64,000 nt of DNA, taken from NCBI GenBank assembly GCA_964019415.1, contig OZ025874.1:4801196-4865195 (forward strand), written 5' to 3'. Positions 21,308 through 33,300 of this stretch are shown here, piece by piece. This DNA comes from Ianthella basta (lineage: Eukaryota; Porifera; Demospongiae; Verongiida; Ianthellidae). Every line of letters begins with the position of its first letter. The stretch's first letter is position 1. The position numbers were made by a program, and so were the translations under genes. Below the pieces are notes generated by a model. It was not told the origin of the DNA and made no database searches. It saw only the letters and a list, made by a program, of their open reading frames with translations.

Positions 21308-24300
21308 GTGAGTATGATGTGATGTTGGGTTGTGTAGGAGCAAGAGTAGATAAGAGATGAGAGTATGCAACCACGTATCCCTGCGTGTATAACAGCATTT
21401 TTCTAAAATGATGTAGCAATACGTCACACGTGGGCATGGTAACACTACTTAATATTCAGATGTAATGGATGAATACCATTAACTCAATCTTCCAGTCTGT
21501 CCAGTCTGTATGTTTGCGCAGCTCTTCTGTTTGTTGGTCGAGAGTTTCAACAATGTCCAGGACCAGCTGGTTGACGCCGGTCTCTTCACTGGATAGATCG
21601 AGCCTAGGACTTAATGCATAGCCACCGTGAAACTCGGAGGGCAGCGCTGAGGAGCCGCGGATGGCAGCGCTGTGACCCAAATCCATGCTTGCTGTTCTGG
21701 TCCTTCCTTGCGGGTGCTGCAGAGGCGTCCTGTTCATTGTTGCAACTCCCGACTAACAAACCGAAGGGCTCGCAATCGATGCCGAGTACATACAGACTGG
21801 CAGATTGAGTTAATAGTATTCATCCATTACATCAGAATATTAAGTAGTGTTACCATGCCCACGTGTGACATGTTGCTGCGTCATTTTAGAAAAATGCTGT
21901 TATGGGTGGGTATACGCGGTTGCACACTCTCATCTCTTATCTACTCTTGGTAGGAGTTGTTGCCTCTAGTGGTGCGCAATAATAAATTTCAGTGATATGA
22001 TTATGTAACACCACTACAACTGTCACTGATTCACTCAATAATCAGATGAATGTTGGTTCAAGTCTTGTGTATGAATGTTTTGGATAGTTTGCAACTATGA
22101 CATCATTTACAATGGTTGCCTCACACAAGGGTTGAAGCATCCACTAACTCAGAATCGTACATGGAGATGAACGAAGCAAAGCCAAAACTAATTAACAGCT
22201 TGGACAAGGCTAAAAGATGAAATGAATGTATGAAAGTGAAACTGACTGTCTGCAAGACTGAAGACAGCAAGCAGACTGCAAGACAGACGAATGGATATAA
22301 TATATAATGAAGAGTAATTAATACTGGCAGAACTTATGTTATGCAATTTGGTGTGTTGGACAAGGGATGCCAGTACTTGTCAGCATTGAAAGCCACTATG
22401 AAAAATGTGAACCACTTATTCCAGTAATGCTTGTTTTCAAGTACCTTCCTGACTGATTGTGCTGAACTGACTAATTGTTCAACGGGGTGGCCAAGATTGT
22501 AAGCGCTGTGTGAATCAAGTCGCCGAACTGCTGGGTGTTATCCTGCTGCTTCCTGTATGTCTTCATACCAGATGTGGTGTGGTTGCTTGTTCTACAACTT
22601 TCGAAGGCTGAAGATGCCTATGCTCCGTTAGCGATGTTTGGAAGCCAGTTTCTTCCTAGGTCTTTCCGGCGTGAGAGAGGCAAACAAAATAAACACTATA
22701 TAAATTACTTATCTTCAATACTTCTGTCGATACATTATTATATAAATGCAAGCACACTTATACTACCACAGTTAACGTATTTTATTGTTGGTTGCCATGG
22801 CAATGCCAAAAACATCAAAGGAAAAGACTGGGGTATATATCGTATATACCCCAGCTAGCCGGGTTATAAATTTACCAGGAGCTCTGGGCTCTTATTTTCA
22901 GCCAATCCGCTTCATGTCCAAAATTTACTTTATTTTAAAATTGTTGTTCACTTTTCACACCTTTTGCATCGAGCAGCTGCTGTCCACATTGCATGCATCA
23001 CTTTCTCGCAGCATGTGCATGTGTCACCTTGTCATGTCATGGCAGTGTATGCTCATGACATCCCATGATTGAGCATGATTTGCTTGTGTGCATCCTATGT
23101 TCATGCAAGAAAGGAATGGTGGATGTAAAATCATTAAGCAAGAAATGCCAGGAAGTGGCCATTTCTCTACTGAATACAACATGTTTCCGCTGCTGCACAG
23201 TACTGCAACAAGCTAAAGCGTTTCCGTGCAAGTGGGGCATTCTCTACAACACTTACAGTGGCTGTCTCATCTCCATTCTGCAGCTATGTACAGCGAATTG
23301 AGGGATGTTTTCCGCAAGTAATCCAAACTTGGTAAAGTTTGGCGTATGTAACTACTTATTGCGAACCTGTATCCTGTTGTGGAATATTTTCAGAGACCCA
23401 AGACGTCGGAATGACGGTTGCTGCGCTGAAACGGCCTTCGCGTAGGCCTCATTGCAGTCGAAGTAGCTATGTAGTTTATACTAGTTTCTCCGGCTGCGGC
23501 GACAGAAAGAGCAGCACTTCTACAAAAGATTCCTTCCGAGTTCTTGCGCATTCCTTCTGATTTCCTACGTGCTTGGCAACGAAACGTTTGAGGGTTCGGC
23601 AAATTGGCTATGTTCTTCTTAACTTTTGAAAAACAATAAGCCAATTATAGTATACTAAGCCGGCCTATATGCTTCTTACTTCACTCGCCCTCAGGCGCTT
23701 CGCGCCCTCGTGCCTCGTGTAATAAAAAGCATATATAGGCTGGCTTAGCGTAGTATAATTATAGCATATAAACCGATGTACTGACATACCACCGGAAGTG
23801 TAACACAAAGCCATACAGCAAAATGTTCCAGCAAAAACAATACAGGGGCTGCCCGTTGCAGCCCCTAAAATATACTTGAATTTCCTGCCATCCTTCCATT
23901 CTGGAAATTCCCCACTACAATATCTCTGAGGTCAGTACCTAAAGTTTCATGCATTCTCCATTGGTTGAAAGAGCATTAAGGTTGTGTAATGAGTATAGCT
24001 GTAAAATTCCTTTGCCAGCTTTTCTGGAGTTGCTTAATCCATATAGGGGCAATGCATATTATTGCGGACACTTGCTCATCACTGCAATTATTATGCTTGC
24101 CTTCTGAAACATTATATAGGGTTTGAGTGATTCTGAATTGAGTATGACTGCATCTGCCCATGAACCAAGTGAGGCCCAGGCAATTCATAACGGCCTACAT
24201 GAGAAGACGAAGAGTCTAGGATCACCTGCAGTGACTTGTGTATCTAGAATGGCAGCCTCCAGATCAAGAAGTGTGAGTCATTTTTGCACTAGTTGGCAAT

Positions 24301-27300
24301 AAAGGTTTATTACAATGCCTCTGATTATGATATTCATTTTAGTGAATGCATTTGCTGCCACACCAATTGTGGATATGGCCAATGCACATGCACGTATATA
24401 CTGTTATAGTGTGTAGGCCCTTTTTCAGAATTCCGAGATCGCAGTCTACACTGAACTAATGTTTGGAGCAGTTGGTGTGAAGAGGAAGGAAAATCAAACC
24501 AAAATTCACTTCATTAAGTAGGTTCCACTATCCTTTCTTCTTTTCTTTCTTGTGTAGTCATAGGGCTTTGTGTGTGAGTTTGGTATTTGCTTTATATAAA
24601 CAGATCGAGAAATGAGTTGCTTATTACCAAGGTTTTCTGCCCTCGCCGAGTGTTGCCCCCTGTGTGTCCTCTGGGTGAGGAGGAACTGATGTGTGGATCT
24701 GTGCCTGTGAATGAAGACATGTTGTGGAACAACAGTTGCAGAAGCAGTGAGTCTTTGTTTTATTCTTATACACAGTGTGTGACAATATAATGTTTCTTTT
24801 CATTTTTACAAAAATGCCTAATCATTCTATGGTCCATCCATTTTGATCCATTTTAGAACAGAATAGTTGCATAATCAAATGATCCATGGTGCAGCATGCT
24901 AAGATTTGGCACAGTCCAAAGGGACTGGTGTGCACTTGTAGTGTTGAACACGCAACAGAGGTGCACAGCAGCAGCCCTGCTGTTCAGAATTTTATCTCCT
25001 GCCTGTGCCCGACTGTTCGTAGTTGCTTCATTCACCTGGCATGCCATCGTTTCAGTTGTTTTATTTGCTATTTTATTCATCTGTCTGTTTCATAGTTTGA
25101 TGTGCAACGGAAAAGGATGTTCTGTATTTCTAAAATGAAATGTTATTGTAGTGTTATCATATGCTGGGTGCTGCAAAAGTTTTGTGACTGAAATATTTTG
25201 CGAACCTCTTGCAAAAATGGGGCAGAAATATTCTCAAATAGAATTTTGCAAAGGAAGCGCTCTGGTGCATTATGCAATACCATATTATGGCTGTGCTATT
25301 TTATGTGTTGCCCATTGGATCATTGACATAGGAGTATACACTGTTGCTTGTCTATAGCGGGTGTCTAGAAGAACTCAGCAAATGTCTTAAAGCAGTAATG
25401 TGTGTATTTTTGAAGGTACGTGGAAGGTACGTAAGGGCTTAATAGTCTCACTTAGACAGAGCGCCTGGCTATGTAAATAGTCATTTCTTTGTTAAAGGAT
25501 GAATGGCTGCAGCAGTGCCTTGGCTGGCTATATGTTTCGCTACTAGTAGTTTAGGTCCTATGTGACAGAGTCAGCACATATGTTTGGGTGGACTTTTGGT
25601 TGCAGTTCCGTTTCCTTAGTTGAAAATATCCTGCACCGTGCTGGCCCAGCAGAGCCTGGCCTTGGTCTTGGCCTGTTGATTGCCGTCTCGTGGCCGGGAC
25701 TAGAGCTTCAGTAGGAGTTCGCCCCTGTCGCAAAAGGCCCCGTTTCCAGATCATGGCAGTCACATTTGCTGGTACCTGTGGCAGGCCTTTGCCCCCCATA
25801 GACTCCCTTTGCGACTGAGGCCAGACCACGTTGGGCCTGGGGGGGCAGGTTGACTACCAGAGTAGACGCCAGGTCCCTGGGTGGGACAGGGTTGAGGCCA
25901 AAGACCTCCCCTCTGCCGTTGGGGGTTGTGGTGTCAGTGGCCGGTGCCACGAGTGAGGCACCGTGGATCTGTGGGATCCCCCCAGGCCATGGCTGGGGGC
26001 ATTGTATCCCGCCTGCACACAGGACACGTACATTCTGGTAACATTGGGCCCTGTTGTCTACCCCATGCCAGGAATTCCATGGCATTCATCATACCACCAG
26101 AGAGAGGTTACAGGGAGCTTGTATGGGCATCCCCAGTCATCTCGGAGGCCTACTGCCCCCGAGAGAGCTATCCCTCCTGACCAGCACCTCGCTCTCCATG
26201 AGACGGCCATTTCACCTATGCGGCCAAACCAGATCGGCTAGGTCGCCTGCTGTGCATGCATGCTGCATGACCTGGATGAATGCAGATGCTTGAGGAAAAG
26301 CCTTGCTCTCTGAGAGACAGCCGATTCATCTACATGGCCGGTGCCTTGTTGGCTTGGTTGCCGTTTGCACGTGTGAATGACAGTGTGGACGGTTTCCTGC
26401 GTGGTACGATACTATTGGTAGCGGCTGAACGGTTTCTGTTGTGTAAACACGATATTACCATGCTGACACAGTTCGGATTGGTCCGTTTACTGGGAAACTT
26501 GAAAATGGTCGCATGCCCACATGTCCGCTGGCCCCAGAATAGTGGATAGTGCGGTCCCATAGGCATTATAGAAACCACGCTGGCATGGTTTCTAATTCCT
26601 GGCAACATAGGTGCAGTTTTGCCTATTTGAATAAGAATTCTGTTCCAAACAAAGATGGTGTCCCCCACGAGTAGGAACGAAGCCCAACTGCTCCTGTAGT
26701 TCCTATCGCCACTTGCTTAGCATTCCCCCATAGTTCAACCCCTCGTGGGTCAAGACGAAGGTCTGCACCTTCCCCTTTGTCATATTGGCCTAGTGTGATC
26801 TGCGCCCCTTATCCCTCACACTCACGTCTTTCCCGTTGCTTTCAGCTTGTTCCTCAACAACAAGTGATCCACCTTCATCACTGCCCGGTTTTGATAACGC
26901 CATACTAAGGCCATACACGGGTTTGCCACTTGGGATATACGGTAGTAGCACTTTGGCTTGTGTGGAGTCGTTTCCATGTAAATGCTGAGAAATGGAAAGC
27001 AATGTGTCAGACTAGAGGATGCAAGTGCAGCCTTGCTTTAGGTGAAGCTGCCATCTCACCTATGCGGCAGAATTGGGTCAGATTGGTGACCATGCCCATG
27101 CGTGCATGTGAGGACAGTGTTCATGATTCCCAGTGTTCTGCAACGCGATTGGGACCAGTTTGCATCCAACTGAGTTGCCATGTGAACGTGGTACTTGCTG
27201 GCGTACGTACCTGATTGAGACCTGGTCCTGGCCATCAACAAGTGAACGTGCTCCAAGTCGTGGGGCACCAGGACGCTGGCCCATGTTTGAACACGATAGT

Positions 27301-30300
27301 CAGATGACTATGTCCTGCCTGGCCTGGGCTCGCCACAACGGCTCTTTGACCCCCGAGTCATCCTCTTGAAGTGTACCAACTCCAGAACAGGACTCCTCCG
27401 ACAAGGTAGTCCCCCTGGCTGCACTCAGCCTGCCCATGGGGCAGGGCCTAGCCCACATACACAGACCCTGACCAATTGACCCTCGTGCCCCCCATCAAGG
27501 CTGGTGTGGCTGACTGCCGTAGCCTGAGATATCCACCCCCCTGTGACTGTCGTGACTGCCGTCACAGCCTCTGTGGGGTCGTCAGGGATCTGGGAGACCT
27601 CATACTTTGCAGTTGCTGAGGGCTTCATGCCCCCGACTGGTACACACAGTCCATAACAACCTCAATAGTTCACATGACTTTCATTCCATCTGCCGATATA
27701 TGTTTGTCCCCAGTGCAAGTGGCATGCCCTGCTATCTGGTAAGGTTTTACTGGGAACCGCCCGTAGGTGTCCCTGATCATCTCAGGGGCTACTTGTTCCT
27801 GAGAGAGGCCACCCCTGCGTGGATCAGCCACAATATGTAAGCAACCTCCCATGTTTGCCACTGGATGGCCACAGCGCGTATGCAACCCCGATGCATATCA
27901 TGGACTATATTATCCTGCTAAGCACGTTTCCGCCAGGGCATCCCAAGTGCCTGAAACAGTTATATGGCTTCGCCGTAGTATTTTGTAACTTGCACTGTAT
28001 AAAGACCACTAGCGTAAGTTGCAGAGGTTACCACCATGAATGCATGTAGATTGTTTGCACTAGTTGATGGAATTTAAGAATGCCACCAGTGCAAATTGCT
28101 GAAGGACAATGTGACTGGGCACCAGCAGCAAAGTCTGGATAGTCTTTTTCTTCAACCATTGAGCGCATTTACTTTCTGGCACATGTGGTGGTGGGAGTGG
28201 CGAGTGTGCTGTCATGGGCCTACTGTAATTTGCACTGGTGGTCTTTTTCTATGACCAACTAGTGCAGATACTCTACTGGCACATGTGGTGGTGGCTACTG
28301 TAACTTGCACTGGTGGTCTTTTTCTATGACCAACTGGCGCAGATACTCTACTGGCACAGGTGGTGGTGGCTGCGATATTGTAACTTGCACTGTGTGGTAG
28401 TGGTGGCGGTGGTGTTCTTTCTAGAGCAATGGCGCATATACTGAATGCATGTTTTGTAACTTGCACTGTGTTGGTGGTGGTAGTGGTGGTGGTGGTGGTC
28501 TTTTTCGTCTAGGAATGCATGTGGTGGTCATAATATTGTAACTTGCACTGTGTGGTGATGGGGGTGGTAGTACTTTTCTAGAGCATTGATGCATATACTA
28601 AATACATGCATTCACTGCATTGTAACTTGCACCGTGTAGTGGTGGTGGTGGTGTTTTTTTTTCTTCTAGAAATGGCTGTGGTGTCCTTAGTATTGTCACT
28701 AGCACTATGTGATGGTAGTGTTAGCATGGACTAACAGCACTTGATGTGGTGGTTTGTTTTCTTGCAGCTCTGGCACATAATATACTGGGGTGGTTTTTTG
28801 ACTGCACTGTGTGGTAGTGGTGGTGGTGCCAGTCATTTTTCTAGAGCTCTGGCACATATACTGAATTAAGTAATCCCGCTAATAGCTTAGGTAGATGGGC
28901 CACTTGGACTTGTTCACCAAGTTTCATGCGCCAGCGAACCCAGTTGCATTAATATACTAAGTACCCCTATGCATCAATATGAATATACCATACATCAAGT
29001 GTTATGCTATGCACATTTATATTAGCACTTCTCAGGCTGCTTGTAGAAGAGCAAAGGTCTAAATAAAGATCTGCCAAATTTAATAGTTCTAAAAATTGGC
29101 CATTCTTCCTAGGCACACCTAGTGCATGCACATGAGGGCCTCCAAATCCCCAGGACATTATTTATATTATTTAATTATTAATAATTTATTTATTTACTAA
29201 TAAGACCACCAGTGCAAGTAACAGCAACCACCACCACCACACAGTGCAAGTAACAATGGGACCACCACTGTTGCAGTAGAGTAAATGCAGTAGTTGGAGG
29301 TAGAAAAGGCCACCTGTGCAAGTAACAGAGGGTCAGAACCTCATATGCCACTGGAGTAAATGCACTAGTTGGTGGCAGAAAAGACAAGAAACACAAGGAA
29401 CAGAGGGTCAGGATCACATGTGCCCTTAGACTAAACAAATTGCAATTGGAATTGGAATCAGAAATGCTATTAACAAGCATGTGGGGAATCCTTTTAGCCA
29501 GAAGGCTACTCTTCCAGCAGCCCACAATACACACGACTTACACAAGCAATTCAGTAAGTCAGAGTACATTGGTTTCTGTTCAGTGGGCAATGTTTGTTGT
29601 TAGAAGGTGTAGTCACTGAAAATCTTGCCGCCATGGCCTGGGCGTGATCGATTGACATCCCATAATCTCTGGCTTTTGAACCTTGTACCTTGCACTCTAG
29701 CCCACCAGCCCCTCCCCCAAACCCTACCCAATTAGTTGGTGGTAGAGAAGACTACCATGCATATACAGCGCAAGTTGCAGAGGGTCAGAACAAGCATGAG
29801 CACAATTGGAGTGCCCGATATGCAGCAAGCAATTGTTACTTGCACAAGGGCAGCAGCAATTAGTAATTCTTGTATATAGACATTAAATGGGCAAGGTACA
29901 AGGTTCAAGGTAACTTCTTTGTTGTCCAGATTTAGCTGATGAGTGCCACCAGGGTGATTCTTTGGCCCATGCTCAACATTGGTAACACACTCAATAAGTG
30001 TGCCAGGCTGTTTTGGGTTAGGAACAACTTTGAACTGAAACTGTGAAAGTTTCAGGGTTCTGTGCTCTGCACCACCACGCAAAATCAAGTGCAGCCCATT
30101 GTAAAAGAAAACAGCATTGAGGAGTGACTTTGCATGGCCAACACCAACAACACCTGCTGACCAAAGGATTTCCTCATCTTCTTTAGATAGCGTTCCTGCC
30201 TGATGCGGAACTGCTCCAGCTCCTTGCCCATGTAAAGAACGAGAAACAAGGTGTTTAGAGTGTGATGTAAAGGCTTAAAATTTGGGTGCTTGCCATCCAC

Positions 30301-33300
30301 GATGGAAACTGTGAGTGATTTTGTAACATAGTGTAAGATAGCAATAACAAGGATCTAAAGGCATGATTGACAGGACAAGACAGAAGGGCTGATAGCAATA
30401 ACAAGGATCAAAAGGCATGATTGACAGGACAAGACAGAAGTGCTGAACAACACCAGACAACTGACATTGCATGATCAGAACACTTTGTATATAAGCTTTG
30501 TATCTGAGCAGATTCAAGGTGTGTGTCTCATTGAAGCCCTAATCTATATCGAGTCCATTTGTCGTCAAGTTGCCCGAACAAGATAATCCTGTTACAGTTT
30601 CTCAGTCCGAATGTGCCGCTGAATTCCTACAAGAATCTGCATTAGGCGGCGTTCACACTACGGTAGAAATGACGGCGACGGTACGGTCACGTTTCGTCGT
30701 TCACACTTCACATTACGTAACGTGGCCGTGACCGTGGGCGGGAACGTCACCGTGGCAATGGCCGCCACAGTGACGGTTACGATGACGGCAATCGAAGGTG
30801 TTATTCAGCGAAGAAGCGAGCGATGGCAGCTAAGGGCAAGAAGCCAAGAGTACAATGGGATTCGGAAGTCGAAAGACAGTTGATAGACATCTGGGCGGAC
30901 ATCCTCGAGGAATTTGGCGGGAAAACAATCACGAGGAAGAAGAAAGAGGCAATCGCGACCACCGGCCTGAACGTTTATGTGTCTGAGGAGCTCAGCAAAG
31001 CTGAGAAATACACGGAGAAGGAAGTTTGCAACAAGATTGACAGCATCTTGAGGAAAGGAAAGAGTACGTACATGAATTACCAGAAGAAGGGGGAGACAGG
31101 AAAAGAATATACGCAGGATGAAGCCGATTTGGATATGGAAGCTGCAGAAGTCCACTGGCCTAACTTTAAGACGTTCTATGAACGTTTCAAGGATCATCCT
31201 GCGTTGGGCCCAGGATCGGTGAATGACACAGCAGTGACCCCCATTGCCACAAGAGAAGAGGTTGTGGAGCAGGAAGGAGACGTTTCCACACCAAGCAGTT
31301 CTAGATGCCCAAGCAGGCAGTCAAACAAGAGCATCAGTGCCGATACTGATAGCGAAGAGGAGGAAGATGAAATTCCTATTCCTGCTAAGAAGGCCAAAGG
31401 CGAGGAAACACCACTTGTTGCCAGGGTTGGGAAGTAGAAGGTTAAGCAGACAGGAGCAACACAGTTCCTTGTAGCATTTGGTGAGCTGCAGGAACAGACT
31501 CAGATGAAACAGCAGGAGCATGAGCGCAAGATGCAGCAAGAGTCAATGGCCTTCCAGCAAAAAATGGAGCAGGATAGGATAAAGTTTGAGGCAGAACTTT
31601 CAACAAGTCTGCAGCAGCAGAGCAGCCAGTTTCAAGCTAACTTGATGCAGCAAAACCAACTTTTTCAAGCTGAGTTATTCAAGAAATTGTTCGAGAAAAA
31701 AGACAACTAGCTAGGTAATTTCAGACTATAATTGTGCTGTCTTCAAGACTTTTATTGAAACACTTATATATTACATAATTATTATTACAAGGCTTATTAC
31801 CATTGCTCATATTCATGTGCACTGTAATTTCTGTATTATTGATGTAGCTATATATACCATGCAGTGGAAGTTGTTCATCAGATAATCACTGTGGGGCTGG
31901 CCTGGTGCGATGAATATGTCTTGCAAGGGCTCCTCGAACACTGGCTGCTGATCCAATTACTGCAGTCACTTGCAAATTGGGTGGGGTGGTGTCAATGTAG
32001 ACACTTTCATCAGGAAGCCAACCAGGCTCAAATGGGCATTGGTATCTTTCACAAGCATTGTGCAAGGCACAACAGACCACTGCCACTTGCCGTACAAACA
32101 CTGGGTCCTTTATTGTGCATTTCCCATCCATAATTTTCCATCGCCCGTTCAACCTGCCAAATGCTTGCTCCACTACTCTCCTTGTACGTATCAGACTGTA
32201 GTTGAAGCTGCGTCTGTAGGCAGGTTGGCCCACATCGTAGCACTTCATACAAGATGCCGAGAGGGTAAAAGCAGAGTCTGCTACAAGGAATGGCTTGATG
32301 TTCACTCCTGCAATGGACCTTGTAGGATGTGCCAGCCACTCGCCACTTTCAATTTTCTGGTGCATGATGCTGTTTCGATACGCATAGGAGTCACCTACTG
32401 AACCAGGCCTACCAGCATTGACATCCTACTATAATTCACGGGATCTAGAATTTGGATGTATGTTTGTTCAGCCATAAAATCGGCGCCTTGCCGGGAATCG
32501 GCTCGAGACGCTCCATGCCTGTTGATGAACTCGGGGGACATGTTCTTAGCGGGGTGCCGTTCGCCTAGCTGCCTTGCGGCCGAAAAGCGAGACGTCCTTC
32601 GTCAATTCTCCGCGGGCCGACACGTCATTTTTAACATTATCAACTGGCCCTTCCACTACCTGTCATTGGCGTACTTGATACGAGGCATGCCAGTTAAGGG
32701 AGTTGGAGGACATGAGCTTAGAGGGGTGTCGTTCACCTAGCTTCCCTGCAGCCGAAGAAAGTGCTTCCTTTTTTCCCGCGGGCCGAGACGCCATTTTTAA
32801 TTATTGGTTTCTGGGACTTACGGTTATGGAAAATCTTATTCGTTGTCGGCAAACGTTCGAATTAAACTCTACCGTCGTTATAGCAGCCAGCCTCCGTTGC
32901 TACCTGTGCAGATAGTTCAAAACTGGCAAGGTACCGACTCACTGGCTTGCGATAAGCTGGAACCTGCCCGTAGGGCGGGCATGCAGCTCGTAGGTGAAAA
33001 TTCCCCTTGCATCTACACAGGCTAGGACAATGATGGCAATGAACTTCTTATAGCAGAAGTAGGTGTCCCCAAACTCTGATGGCTTTTTCATAGGCATGAA
33101 TGTACCATCCAAAGCACCACCACAGCATGGCAACCCACACAAGGCTTCGAAATCTATCATTACACGATCCAACTCTTGTCCAGTGGGGAATAGAATTACC
33201 TCTGGAACAAGTCTTCATGTACTACCACAGCAACCGTGGACTTTCCAATGGCATACATAGCTGCCAGTTCAGAGAAGCTGCTGGCTTGAGCTAGCCAGTG

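Noticed and set aside
30805-31197. 130-residue minus frame under the Harbinger Myb gene
   Set aside because: Shadow of the + strand SANT-like coding sequence, with no domain of its own.
32456-32915. Short + frames between the Harbinger transposase halves
   Set aside because: They fall in the nested Helitron, have no domains and are explained by chance open frames.
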